This document shows positions 45,722 to 54,163 of a stretch of 64,000 nt of DNA, in pieces. A program made the position numbers and the translations under genes. This stretch comes from an uncultured Eubacteriales bacterium. Lineage in GTDB: Bacteria; Bacillota; Clostridia; Christensenellales; Aristaeellaceae. The stretch's first letter is position 1. Every line of letters begins with the position of its first letter. A model generated the notes under the pieces. It had not been told where the DNA came from and did not search any database. It saw nothing but the letters and a program-made list of their open reading frames with translations. The stretch covers positions 1-64,000 of the forward strand of contig CADBKQ010000007.1 in assembly GCA_902795275.1 (NCBI GenBank), in the 5' to 3' direction.

Positions 45722-45994
45722 ATGCGCGTGAAGAAGTTCGTATCCAAAGACAAGCTCTCCAAGAAAGCGAAAAAGGCGCTGAACCGGGAAAAGCGCGTGG
45801 AATGGGCCTTCAAGCCCATCAGCCGGGTGATTCCCAACAAGAAAAAAGAAGCGCAAAAAAAGCTCCGTCCGGAGGACAATGATTCCGGATGGAGCTTTAG
45901 AGTTTTCTGGGGGAAACCATTCTTTGGATGCCAAAGAATGGTTTCCCCCAGACCCCTTTCCAAGAAAGCAATTATAATCCCATTCCGGTCATAA
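45722..45994 (+). CDS. Small basic protein with run-on C-terminus
   Basis: A possible 90-aa protein with AGGAGGAGG right before the ATG. The first 50 residues (VKKFVSKDKLSKKAKKALN, EKRVEWAFKPISRVIPNKK) resemble a small Lys/Arg-rich protein seen in many Clostridia, usually about 50-70 aa and of unknown function. The remaining residues are encoded by the terminator hairpin at 45859-45898 and by the palindrome at 45909-45949 and are unlikely to be native. The normal stop was therefore probably lost when this sequence joined, or a frameshift moved it. Expression is plausible, function unknown. Confidence 0.55.
   Translation: MRVKKFVSKDKLSKKAKKALNREKRVEWAFKPISRVIPNKKKEAQKKLRPEDNDSGWSFRVFWGKPFFGCQRMVSPRPLSKKAIIIPFRS
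45859..45898. terminator. Terminator hairpin inside the small ORF
   Basis: AAAGCTCCGTCCGGA pairs with TCCGGATGGAGCTTT (one wobble) around a 10-nt loop, preceded by A7. It is read as coding by the run-on frame of the small basic protein, which suggests that the real gene ended earlier. Confidence 0.75.
45909..45949. repeat. 19-bp perfect palindrome, copy 2
   Basis: Identical to the palindrome at 16230-16270, including the ATG loop and the preceding GTTTTCT; the downstream flank differs slightly (CAGACCCC here, CAAACCCC there). It follows the terminator of the small basic gene. Confidence 0.9.
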
Positions 45995-46068
45995 TTGTTT
46001 GCAGGAAAAAAGTATATTTGTCGTTCTCGGAGGGGGGCCCCAGAAACACCTGAATCGTAACAGTTTTT

Positions 46069-46914
46069 TTACCGGCTGAAAACCATATAGGAGCCGATGC
46101 CGGTGGCGGCATAGTCAGCGTGTTTGATGGCCACCAGGCCAGGCTGAATGATCTCCAGGATTTTGCTTTGATTGGTCTTATACTTTTCCCGGGCCAGGGG
46201 ATCCAGGACATAGACCTTTTCATCGTCCGCGTGGGCAATCAGCACATAATGGCCGGTGTTGGTGAACGCTCCGCCCCGGGCGGCGTGGCCCACCACGGTG
46301 CAGCCCTGTTTTAGCGCCTGGAACACGGCGTTCTTGTCCGTCGTGGCGGTCACGTTCAGTCCATACGCCTGGGCCACCTGATAGAGAAAGCCGGCATTGG
46401 TGCCCTTGTCAGCTCCCCGGCCCGTGACCCCGAAGACGTTGTTTCCCATGGCGAAGTCGCCCATCACCAGCGGCAGGAAGCGGACAAAATCGCGCTGGGA
46501 GGTCAGCACATACCGGGCATGGTAGGTGTGGATGCACTTTTCCTTGGTGATGGAGCAGGGGCAGATGGCGTATTCTTTTTTAGCAAACTGTGCGATCTTG
46601 CTCAGGCCTTCCTCCGGCACCAGGTTGGCAATCGCCATGGCCCCGGCTGTCGGGCCGCAGCCGCCGTCCCCGAACGGGCGGCGGGACTGGGTTTCGCTTC
46701 GCTCATAGGCCATGTCTTCCCACAGCGGGTCGTTCTGGGCGTAATACCGCATGGGGCCTTTCCCCGGCACCTCAATGATGCCGGAATAGCCTTCCTGCTG
46801 GGTGAAGTACGCCTCGGTATAGGTCAGGTCGTCCGCAAAAGAAACATGCGCGTTTCCCAGCAGGAAAACGCACATGCAAAGCAATGCGGCGATTCGCAGG
46901 AATGATTCGCGCAT
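46069..46914 (-). CDS. Secreted C39-like cysteine peptidase domain protein
   Basis: A 281-aa protein with a signal peptide (about 1-27; cleavage after SFA) and a papain-like C39-2 fold. GDGGCGPTAGAMAIANL carries C86, and GHYVLIAHADDEKVYVLDP carries H222 and D238, a plausible Cys-His-Asp triad. A cysteine cluster (CPCSITKEKC) in the middle may bind metal or form disulphides. It is monocistronic on the minus strand; element D lies just upstream of its start. Role in cell-wall or peptide processing is a guess. Confidence 0.78.
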   Translation of the reverse strand: MRESFLRIAALLCMCVFLLGNAHVSFADDLTYTEAYFTQQEGYSGIIEVPGKGPMRYYAQNDPLWEDMAYERSETQSRRPFGDGGCGPTAGAMAIANLVPEEGLSKIAQFAKKEYAICPCSITKEKCIHTYHARYVLTSQRDFVRFLPLVMGDFAMGNNVFGVTGRGADKGTNAGFLYQVAQAYGLNVTATTDKNAVFQALKQGCTVVGHAARGGAFTNTGHYVLIAHADDEKVYVLDPLAREKYKTNQSKILEIIQPGLVAIKHADYAATGIGSYMVFSR

Positions 46915-46928
46915 GTTTCTCCTTACGA

Positions 46929-47027
46929 AGTTCTAAGTTCTAAGGTTTAAGTTCTAAGCTGAGATAGTCTTTCACTGTGTTTTACACGAACTTCATGCTT
47001 AGAACTTAGAACTGAAAACTTAGAACT
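46929..47027. repeat. Heptad inverted repeat D (AGTTCTA units)
   Basis: Left arm: AGTTCTA, AGTTCTA, AGGTTTA, AGTTCTA (46929-46956). Right arm: complementary TAGAACT, TAGAACT, GAAAACT, TAGAACT (47000-47027). The loop is 43 nt. Same heptamer as element B at 37684-37791, in a different gene context (between yebC and the C39-like gene). Confidence 0.9.
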
Positions 47028-47033
47028 AAAATC

Positions 47034-47780
47034 TCAGTCTTCTTCCTCTTCTTCGGGCAGCTCGGCGTTGTGATACACTTCGGTCACGTCGTCGTTATCG
47101 TCCAGCATATCCAGCAGCTTCTGTACCTTGGCGATGGCTTCGTCGTCGGGCAGCGCCACGGTGTTCTGGGGGATCATCTGGGTGTCGGCGGACAGGAAAG
47201 CATACCCGGCCTTTTCCAGCGCTTCGCGGACGGCGGAGAAATCGTTGGGCGCGGTGTAGATTTCAAAAGCGTCCTCCTGGGTCTTCATGTCCTCGGCGCC
47301 GGCGTCCAGGGCGGTCATCATCATTTCGTCCTCGTCCATGCCGGGTTCTTTTTCGATGACGATCAGGCCCTTGTTGTCGAACATATAGCTAACGCTGCCG
47401 GGCGTGCCCAGGGAACCGCCGTGCTTGTCGAAGATATGGCGCACGTCAGAGGAGGTGCGGTTGCGGTTGTCGGTGACGCACCGGGCAATGATCGCCACGC
47501 CGCCGGGCGCATAGCCTTCGTAGGTGATTTCTTCGTAGGTCGCGCCGGTGCCTTCGCCCGCAGCCTTCTTGATGCTGCGCTGGATGTTGTCGTTGGGCAT
47601 GTTGTTGGCCTTGGCCTTGGCGATAATATCCTTCAGCTTGCTGTTGGATTCGGGGTTGGAGCCGCCTTCGCGCACGGCGATGGCGATTTCACGGCCGATC
47701 TTGGTAAAAATCTTGCCGCGGGCCGCGTCGGTCTTGCCTTTTTTCGCCTGAATATTGTGCCATTTGGAATGTCCGGACAT
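47034..47780 (-). CDS. yebC: YebC/PmpR family regulator
   Basis: A 248-aa member of the YebC/TACO1 family, widely conserved and implicated in DNA-binding regulation or in helping ribosomes through difficult sequences. The N-terminus SGHSKWHNIQAKKGKTDAAR is the family signature, followed by KLKDIIAKAKANNMPNDNI and the acidic C-terminus. Length is normal. It has its own consensus-like promoter and an AGGGAGGG ribosome site. No unusual residue. Confidence 0.97.
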   Translation of the reverse strand: MSGHSKWHNIQAKKGKTDAARGKIFTKIGREIAIAVREGGSNPESNSKLKDIIAKAKANNMPNDNIQRSIKKAAGEGTGATYEEITYEGYAPGGVAIIARCVTDNRNRTSSDVRHIFDKHGGSLGTPGSVSYMFDNKGLIVIEKEPGMDEDEMMMTALDAGAEDMKTQEDAFEIYTAPNDFSAVREALEKAGYAFLSADTQMIPQNTVALPDDEAIAKVQKLLDMLDDNDDVTEVYHNAELPEEEEED

Positions 47781-47826
47781 GGTAAATTCCCTCCCTACAG
47801 GAATAACATAATTGATTCAACACGTT

Positions 47827-47855
47827 ATTATAGCATATATTGTCCTGTCCGTCAA
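47827..47855 (-). promoter_or_regulatory. yebC promoter
   Basis: Minus-strand TTGACG (47855-47850), 17-bp spacer, TATAAT (47832-47827). Confidence 0.8.
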
Positions 47856-47906
47856 ACATGGATTCTGACAAATTGTGCAATTATTCGCCCAAAAGAGTGA
47901 AAAGAA

Positions 47907-47935
47907 TTGCAGGAAATGGAAAACTGCGCTATAAT
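47907..47935 (+). promoter_or_regulatory. Promoter of the HAD phosphatase gene
   Basis: TTGCAG (47907-47912), 17-bp spacer, TATAAT (47930-47935). Divergent from the yebC promoter. Confidence 0.72.
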
Positions 47936-47990
47936 GAGTTTGCGCTCCGTGGATTCGGAGACGAATGATGATCAAAGGAGTCTATGCTGC

Positions 47991-48806
47991 ATGACCCCAT
48001 CTCCCATCCGGCTGATCGCCACCGACATCGACGGCACGCTGCTGAACAGCGCTTTGCAAATCCCGGAAAGAAACCTGCGGGCCATTCACGCCGCCCAGGA
48101 AAAAGGCATCACCGTCGCCATCTCCTCCGGGCGCTTTCCCGAAAACGTGTATGTGCTTTTGCAGGATTACCATCTCCGCTGCCCCATTATCGGCACGAAC
48201 GGTGCGGATGTGATCGACGAAAACCTGAATCGGCTGTCGGAAACCTATATCGCGCCGGACGCCGCCCTTTTTGCGCTGGAGCAGCTGAACCGCCTGGGCT
48301 CGGATTATTTCCTGTTTGCCCGGCAGGCGGTCTGCACCAGCCGGGTAACGCGGAAGCACCATTCGGAGCTTTCCTTCGGCGACCGCATCCGCGCTCTGGG
48401 CATCACCTATTACCACGGCCCGGAAGAAGCGGCGATGCTGGCGAGCCGTGGAATGGCCCACAAAATTTTTGTCTGCAACAATGTATCGCTGGATCTGGTT
48501 CGTGAGGCCCTTCGCCCCATTCCCGGCATCGACATGACGCAGTCCTCCGCCGTCAACATCGAGGTGATGCCCTGCGGCATTGACAAAGGCGTTGGCGTGC
48601 GGGCGCTGGCGGATTCCCTGGGGATCCCCATGGAGCAGGTGATGGCCCTCGGCGATGAAGGGAACGACATTCCCATGCTGTGCGCGGCGGGCTATGGCGT
48701 CGCGATGGGCAACGGCAGCCCGGAAGCCAAAGCAGCGGCGCGGTTCATCACGGATACCAACAATGACTGCGGCTTCGCGAAAGCAATCGAACAGTACGCG
48801 CTGTAG
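47991..48806 (+). CDS. Cof-type HAD phosphatase
   Basis: A 271-aa HAD hydrolase of the Cof subfamily, which dephosphorylates sugar phosphates, flavin or pyridoxal phosphates. Motif I is ATDIDGTLLNS (nucleophile and acid Asp), motif II ISSGR, motif III the Lys in GIDKGVGVRAL, motif IV LGDEGNDIPML. The type C2 cap lies between about 80 and 190. AAAGGAG precedes the ATG; the longer frame starts inside the promoter. Ends before a hairpin that faces the AraC gene. The substrate is not predictable. Confidence 0.93.
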   Translation: MTPSPIRLIATDIDGTLLNSALQIPERNLRAIHAAQEKGITVAISSGRFPENVYVLLQDYHLRCPIIGTNGADVIDENLNRLSETYIAPDAALFALEQLNRLGSDYFLFARQAVCTSRVTRKHHSELSFGDRIRALGITYYHGPEEAAMLASRGMAHKIFVCNNVSLDLVREALRPIPGIDMTQSSAVNIEVMPCGIDKGVGVRALADSLGIPMEQVMALGDEGNDIPMLCAAGYGVAMGNGSPEAKAAARFITDTNNDCGFAKAIEQYAL

Positions 48807-48838
48807 TTATTTCTGCTATATAAATAAGATAACAAAAA

Positions 48839-48862
48839 GCCGAAAGCGAAAGCGCTTCCGGC
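48839..48862. terminator. Terminator between convergent genes
   Basis: GCCGAAAGCG and CGCTTCCGGC pair with one A-C mismatch around a short loop. Minus-strand T-run (GCTTTTTGTT) suits the AraC gene; plus-strand support is weaker. Confidence 0.6.
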
Positions 48863-48875
48863 AAGGGAAAGGGAA

Positions 48876-49805
48876 TCAGAAGATCGGTTTATCGATCGGC
48901 GGCGAGAGAGCCATGCTGTAAATCGCCCGATACTGGGAAGGGGTGCAGTTCTTCTGCGCGCGAAAAATGCGGTTGAAGGTCGCCATGCTGCCAAATCCCG
49001 AAGCTAAGGCAATTTCGCGGATGGATTGATCGGTTCGCACCAGCAGGTCAGTCGCCACGTTCAGGCGTTTTCTGGTCAGATATTCCGAAAAGGAAATCCC
49101 GGAAAACTGCTTGAACATGCGGGAGAAATAGTACTTGGAAAAGCCTGCAAACAGCGCCGCGTCCTCCAGGGACATTTCATCCATGTAATGCTCGTTGATG
49201 AATGTAATAGCGCTGTTCATGATCGCCGGGTCGATGCTGTGCCGGGAAGGGTGCTGCGGCCCGGCGATTTCCAGATAATGGCGTCCCAGCAGGGCGTACA
49301 GCTGAAGCAGGTAAGAATAACAGAACGTGTTCCAGAGCGGCTCCTTCTGGAAATAGCAGGTCACCACCTGATACAGGATCTGCTTGGCTCCGTCCGCCAG
49401 TTCGCTGTCGGCGGTCAGATAAATCGGCTGCTGCATCATGGCGCTGATACTGGAAATATCCCGCAGATTCATCAGCGGATTCGGCTCGAACAGCAGCAGA
49501 TAACGCTTGGTTTCGGGCGATTCGGTCAGGGAGTGCATGCAGCCGGAAGGCAGGATCAGCACTTCGCCCGGCTTTACCCGGTACACTTCCTCCTGCGTCT
49601 GGTAGACAGACTCGCCCCGATCCGGCAGAATCACCTCAACGGCGGAGTGGCAGTGATAATCATAGTGCGTCGCCACGTCGGACGCCCAGATGCGGATGGA
49701 GGAATGCTCCATATAGGTGATATACTCCTGACGTCCCTGTAAAATGCGAAATCCATCGGGAAAACGGCTGCGCTCCTCCTCGTTTCGCCGCGGAGATTCA
49801 GCCAC
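48876..49805 (-). CDS. AraC family transcription regulator
   Basis: A 309-aa regulator with an N-terminal cupin sensor (HYDYHCHSAVEVILPDRGE; GEVLILPSGCMHS) and two C-terminal helix-turn-helix motifs (SLEDAALFAGFSKYYFSRMF and IREIALASGFGSMATFNRIF). A GTG start at 49805 is preferred because GGAGGAGG lies 7 nt before it. It follows the permease genes after 37 bp on the same strand and probably controls that importer in response to a sugar bound by the cupin domain. Confidence 0.92.
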   Translation of the reverse strand: MAESPRRNEEERSRFPDGFRILQGRQEYITYMEHSSIRIWASDVATHYDYHCHSAVEVILPDRGESVYQTQEEVYRVKPGEVLILPSGCMHSLTESPETKRYLLLFEPNPLMNLRDISSISAMMQQPIYLTADSELADGAKQILYQVVTCYFQKEPLWNTFCYSYLLQLYALLGRHYLEIAGPQHPSRHSIDPAIMNSAITFINEHYMDEMSLEDAALFAGFSKYYFSRMFKQFSGISFSEYLTRKRLNVATDLLVRTDQSIREIALASGFGSMATFNRIFRAQKNCTPSQYRAIYSMALSPPIDKPIF

Positions 49806-49842
49806 GCGGCATCCTCCTCCTTTCGATGAGAATCCATCCTGA

Positions 49843-50763
49843 TCAGCCCTTCACGCTGCCCAGCGCCATGCCGGTGACGAAGTACTTTTGCAGGAAGGGA
49901 TACACCACCAGTATCGGTACGGTGGAAATGACCGTGATGGCACAGCGGATGGTGACCGGCGTGGTGAGGGTGTTGGATTTCAGGGCGTCGGCGCTGGTCT
50001 TTGCGGCGTTGGCGCTGGCCTGGGTGGTAGCCAGCTTCATTTTCAGCAGGTACTGCAAGGAATGCAGGTACTTCTGCCCGGCACAGTACAGATGGGTGTC
50101 GAACCAGCTGTTCCAGCTTCCCACGGCCACAAACAGGGCCACCGTCGCCAGCACGGGCGTACACAGCGGGAAGATGATCTGCCAGTAGACGCGGATATCT
50201 CCCGCGCCGTCGATGCGGGCGGATTCCACCAGCGCGTCCGGCAGCCCGGCAATATACGTGCGGATCACGATCATGTTGAAGCAGGAGAACATGGTGGGAA
50301 TGATATATACCCAGTAGCTCTTGGCCAGTCCCAGCGTTTTGGAAATCAGCAGGTAGTTGGGGATCAGGCCGGCGTTGATATACATGGTGAGCACCATCAC
50401 GGTGGTGATGAACTTGCGCAGCACGTATTCCCTCCGGGACAGGGCGAAGGACAGCATCCCCGTCCAGAACAGGTTCAGCACCGTAATGATCACCGTTTTG
50501 GAGGCAGAGATCCACGCAGCCTGATAAACGGAGTTATCCGCCATGATGGCTTGATAGCTCTTGAGGCTGAACACCCGGGGCCACAGGCCGATTCCGCCGC
50601 GCACGGCATCGGTGCCTTCGTTGAAGGAATAGGCCACCGTATTGATAACAGGATAGAGCGTGACGAACATCAGCAGGCACAGCACGATGGTGTTCACGAT
50701 GGGGAACGCGATATCCTGGCGCTTTCTTTTTCTGGGTTTTTGTTTCAATTCTATCGCGGACAT
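49843..50763 (-). CDS. Sugar ABC importer permease (YtcP-like), second system
   Basis: A 306-aa permease with six helices, EAA loop (LPDALVESARIDGAGDI, with S in place of the usual A) and the C-terminal VYPFLQKYFVTGMALGSVKG of the YtcP group. The ATG at 50763 is chosen over 50769 because AAAGGAGGGG ends 6 nt upstream of it, while 50769 would touch the ribosome site. It pairs with the LplB-like gene 14 bp upstream. Confidence 0.9.
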   Translation of the reverse strand: MSAIELKQKPRKRKRQDIAFPIVNTIVLCLLMFVTLYPVINTVAYSFNEGTDAVRGGIGLWPRVFSLKSYQAIMADNSVYQAAWISASKTVIITVLNLFWTGMLSFALSRREYVLRKFITTVMVLTMYINAGLIPNYLLISKTLGLAKSYWVYIIPTMFSCFNMIVIRTYIAGLPDALVESARIDGAGDIRVYWQIIFPLCTPVLATVALFVAVGSWNSWFDTHLYCAGQKYLHSLQYLLKMKLATTQASANAAKTSADALKSNTLTTPVTIRCAITVISTVPILVVYPFLQKYFVTGMALGSVKG

Positions 50764-50777
50764 GCTCATCCCCTCCT

Positions 50778-51740
50778 TTAAATCAACGTGTCTTCGCCCA
50801 GCCGATTGGCCACAAAGTTGGCCCCGACAAGGAGAATGATGGCGATGACGCTCTTGAACATACCGGCGGCGGTAGCCACGCCGATATTGAGTTTTTCGGT
50901 GCCGTACTCCAGCACGAAGATGTCGATGGTGGTGGAGTAGTCCCGGGTCAGGCCGCTGCCCAGCAGGTACTGGATTTCAAAGCCCGCTTCCAGCAGATGG
51001 CCGATGTTCATGATGAGCAGGATCACGAAGGTGGATTTGATGCCGGGAAGCGTGACGTGCAGGATGCGCTGGAAGCGCCCCGCGCCGTCGATGGAGGCGG
51101 CCTCGTACAGGCAGGGGTCGATAGCGGTCATGGCGGAAATGTAAATGATGGTGCCCCAGCCGACTTCCTTCCATACGTTGATCACGCCGACCAGCCACCA
51201 GAAATACTTGCCTTCGCCCAGCCAGAAAACCGGCTCCTTGATGATGCCTGTGTTTATCAGCAGCGCGTTCACGGGGCCGTTGCTGACGAAGATGTTCTGC
51301 GCCATGCTGACCACGATCACCATGGACAGGAAGTGGGGCAGGTAAGTAACGGTCTGCACCGTGCGCTTAAAGGCACGGTTGCGCACTTCGTTGAGCAGCA
51401 CGGCCAGCAGGATGGCGCTTACCGTGCCGAACACCAGGTTGATGACGCTCATGGCCAGGGTGTTGCGCATGCTCTGCCAAAAATCGGCCCGACCGAACAG
51501 CCATTTGAAGTTCTCCAGCCCGATGTAGGGGGTGATCCCCTTGGCGATGTTTCTCTTGTTTGTGTAATCGAGGAAAGCATTTACCCAGCCCCACATGGGC
51601 GCGTAGTTGAACAAAAGCACATACAGCAGCATTGGCACGGACATCAGCGCAAGCTGCCATTGCTTGCCCAGCGTGCTGAAAAAGCCGTGCTTATGCCCCG
51701 GCGCCGGCGCGCCCTGGTTTTTCTTAGAGATGTCGGTCAT
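50778..51740 (-). CDS. Sugar ABC importer permease (LplB-like), second system
   Basis: A 320-aa permease. Six helices; EAA loop LYEAASIDGAGRFQR; LMSVPMLLYVLLFNYAPMWGWVNAF near the N-terminus and GANFVANRLGE at the end fit the LplB group. It begins after a strong hairpin that separates it from the binding-protein gene. No ATPase is encoded in this locus. Confidence 0.9.
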   Translation of the reverse strand: MTDISKKNQGAPAPGHKHGFFSTLGKQWQLALMSVPMLLYVLLFNYAPMWGWVNAFLDYTNKRNIAKGITPYIGLENFKWLFGRADFWQSMRNTLAMSVINLVFGTVSAILLAVLLNEVRNRAFKRTVQTVTYLPHFLSMVIVVSMAQNIFVSNGPVNALLINTGIIKEPVFWLGEGKYFWWLVGVINVWKEVGWGTIIYISAMTAIDPCLYEAASIDGAGRFQRILHVTLPGIKSTFVILLIMNIGHLLEAGFEIQYLLGSGLTRDYSTTIDIFVLEYGTEKLNIGVATAAGMFKSVIAIILLVGANFVANRLGEDTLI

Positions 51741-51760
51741 GGCTGACAGCCCCTTTCTGA

Positions 51761-51796
51761 AAAAACCAGGGGGAGAGATCAGGTCTCTCCCCCCGG
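51761..51796 (-). terminator. Attenuating terminator after the binding-protein gene
   Basis: GGGGGAGAGA and TCTCTCCCCC form a 10-bp perfect stem with a 5-nt loop, extended by CC/GG; on the minus strand T6 follows. It lies between the binding protein and its permeases, an arrangement that commonly lets more binding protein be made than permease. Confidence 0.82.
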
Positions 51797-51811
51797 CTGC
51801 GCTTCAGGCGA

Positions 51812-53524
51812 TTATTCGCCGAGCACCTTGGCTACTTCTTCCAGCACAGCCTGCTGCATGTATTCGCCGAAAGCGGTGGCGCTGGGAGTGATTTCTTCAA
51901 CGAAAGCATCCCACTTGGCGTCGAATTCGGCAGGATCGCACATGATCAGTTCAGGCAGGCGCTGATCCTGAATCTTAAGGAAGTCGGTGTGTTCGGTGTC
52001 CACGGGGTTGTAGTTGATCTGCCAGGCTTCGCCGTAGGGAGCCAGCTCGATGGGCGGGTTCACGAAATCGGCCCACTTGGAATAGCCGTAGTTGCTGAGG
52101 AATTCCTTGTCGTAATCGTTCATCATGCTGAAGACGATTTCGTTCTGGTTGCCGGGTTCCCAGCAGTTGCCGGCTTTAACGACCTTGTCGCCCACCTGGA
52201 TGTCGTTCAGGATCCAGCCCTGCTTCTTGGGGCTGTTGATGGTCAGGCCCTCGGCCTTGTTGGCCAGCTTCCAGGTGGCGTCCTGGGTGTTGTTATACTG
52301 TTCCTGGGTCATCATCAGACGGCCGTTTTCGATGTAGTAGTCTTCGCCTTCAATGCCCCAGTTGAAGATCAGCTGCCATTCGTCGGACATCATTTCTTCC
52401 CACATCGCAACGATGCGTTCCGGGCACTGGCAGTTCACGGAGATGCCGAAGCCGCGGCGCACATTGGGCAGGGTGCCGTTCAGGTAATGCTCTTCGATTT
52501 GAGCGCCGCCCACATATTCGGGGTCATACACCAGGCCCAGCGCCACATAGGTGTTTTCAAACATCTTGGCGTCCAACAGGGCGGAAGAAGCGCTGCCGAA
52601 GTCCCAAGCCTGGTCGAACATGCCCAGAACGATGCCCTGGGACAGCTGCGCGATGTACTGGTCATAGGTCATGGGGAAGGTGTCGCGGCTGATGAGGCCC
52701 TTGTGGAATTCTTCATTCAGCTTCTGATAGTAAGCCTTGGCATAGGGCTTGTCGATGAAGGTTTCGGTCTTGTAAGGCACGGAGGGATCGTTGCCGGTCA
52801 CTTCGTAGTTCTGGTCGGTGACGCAGATATACACTTCACCGTCGTTGGGGCGGCCCATCAGGTGCTGCACGGGGTTGATCAGGCAGAAGTGACGCCAGTC
52901 TTCGCACAGGATGTCAAAGCCGATGTAGGGGGTGCCGTCCGCATTGGTGGGGTTGGCGGCCAGGAACTTTTCGATCACGTCGAAGTATTCGTTCAGGGTG
53001 TGGATCTGGGGATAGCCGGCCCAGGCCAGTACCTGCTTCTGGATGAAGAAAGCGGGGCCGCCGACGCTCAGCGCGATCTGGGGACCGTCGCCCAGACCGT
53101 AGTTGGGGATGATGTAGAGCACGTCGTTGCCATTCTCATCCTTATCGATCAGGCGGGCTTTCTGGGACTCGAAGTGGGCCCAGAGGCGGGGAGTCTTTTC
53201 GGGGGAAACATAGTCCAGCAGGTTGATCAGGGCGCCGCCGTCGATGATCAGGTCAGAGCTGTTGCCGCCGCAGAACAGATCCGGATAATCCTGGCCGAAA
53301 ATCTTCAGGCCCAGGGTTTCGTCCAGGTTGCCGGCGAGGTACTCAAACTCGAATTTCACGCCGAATTTTTCTTCGATCAGTTTGTAGATCTTGTTGTCTT
53401 CGGTGGGCTGATCGCCGGGATCGCCGATGAAGACGGTCAGGGTGATGGGTTCTTCCGCCAGCGCCATGGGCAGCATGGAAAGAACCAGTACCAGAGCCAA
53501 CAGGGCAGCCAGGAACTTTTTCAT
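51812..53524 (-). CDS. Solute-binding protein of ABC importer, cleavable signal, no lipobox
   Basis: A 570-aa extracellular protein. The signal (MKKFLAALLALVLVLSMLPM, then ALA and EEP) ends in a signal-peptidase-I site; no cysteine follows, so a lipid anchor is absent, unusual for binding proteins of single-membrane bacteria. The body has the LplA-like features: PTEDNKIYKLIEEKFGVKFE, YPDLFCGGNSSDLI, DPEYVGGAQIEEHY and a C-terminal ETP-type helix. It is promoter-proximal to the two permeases. AGGAGGAAAG precedes the ATG. The sugar is unknown. Confidence 0.88.
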   Translation of the reverse strand: MKKFLAALLALVLVLSMLPMALAEEPITLTVFIGDPGDQPTEDNKIYKLIEEKFGVKFEFEYLAGNLDETLGLKIFGQDYPDLFCGGNSSDLIIDGGALINLLDYVSPEKTPRLWAHFESQKARLIDKDENGNDVLYIIPNYGLGDGPQIALSVGGPAFFIQKQVLAWAGYPQIHTLNEYFDVIEKFLAANPTNADGTPYIGFDILCEDWRHFCLINPVQHLMGRPNDGEVYICVTDQNYEVTGNDPSVPYKTETFIDKPYAKAYYQKLNEEFHKGLISRDTFPMTYDQYIAQLSQGIVLGMFDQAWDFGSASSALLDAKMFENTYVALGLVYDPEYVGGAQIEEHYLNGTLPNVRRGFGISVNCQCPERIVAMWEEMMSDEWQLIFNWGIEGEDYYIENGRLMMTQEQYNNTQDATWKLANKAEGLTINSPKKQGWILNDIQVGDKVVKAGNCWEPGNQNEIVFSMMNDYDKEFLSNYGYSKWADFVNPPIELAPYGEAWQINYNPVDTEHTDFLKIQDQRLPELIMCDPAEFDAKWDAFVEEITPSATAFGEYMQQAVLEEVAKVLGE

Positions 53525-54073
53525 CTTTCTTTCCTCCTTACAATTTGGGCATGAACTTCGCCCGTTACTGTTATTTTGCTCAAATCATGCGATTTGCGCA
53601 ATTGAAAATCAGGTATTTATTGCTCATTTATTGCGATAAATTGTTTCATATTTTGCGGTCAAATTGATGAAAAACGGTTATTCCGCATGTCAAATACAGC
53701 AGATAATAGACCATTTCGTGACATCTTTTTCTGATTCGTCCATGTATAATCTGGTATGCGCATCCTCAATTTTGAGCCGCTTTGTTTTTTCCATCCTCTG
53801 CCTGATAAGAGACAAATTTTGTAATTTATGGGATATAAATCGCCGTTTCTTCCCATCTTTCCGCTTTTTTTCGCGCTGTTCTCCTCCTTCTTCCTTTCTT
53901 CCTGTGACCGGCCTGTCTTACCGGAAAGGGAATTTCTTTTATCAAAATCACATCATTTGATCGTTCACAGAACACCATTTGAGCATTTATTGCTGTCTTA
54001 GTGTCCGGCCCCATCAGTTACACAGGTCATCTCTTGTGATTCCCGCCCCGCGATTTTTCCCGTATTTCTTTTC
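53525..54073. other. AT-rich intergenic region
   Basis: About 550 bp without a convincing gene. A 16-bp palindrome with arms CAAATC and GATTTG (53581-53596) lies 57 bp upstream of the binding-protein start and could be an operator. Minus-strand TTGACA at 53693-53688 and TTGACC at 53662-53657 have only weak -10 partners. A TATAAT at 53745-53750 on the plus strand lacks a good -35. I see nothing else. Confidence 0.5.
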
Positions 54074-54102
54074 TTGCCAGAAAAGGAGATTCTTGTTATA
54101 AT
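54074..54102 (+). promoter_or_regulatory. Promoter of the branching-enzyme gene
   Basis: TTGCCA (54074-54079), 17-bp spacer, TATAAT (54097-54102), 61 bp before the start. Confidence 0.75.
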
Positions 54103-54163
54103 ATAGGTAGAATGATGAACCTGCTGAACCTCGCAAAATAAAAACGGAAAGGCGGTTGAACCC

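Noticed and set aside
53700..54010. Short plus- and minus-strand frames in the gap before glgB
   Set aside because: Under 100 codons, AT-rich, without ribosome sites or similarity that I recognise.
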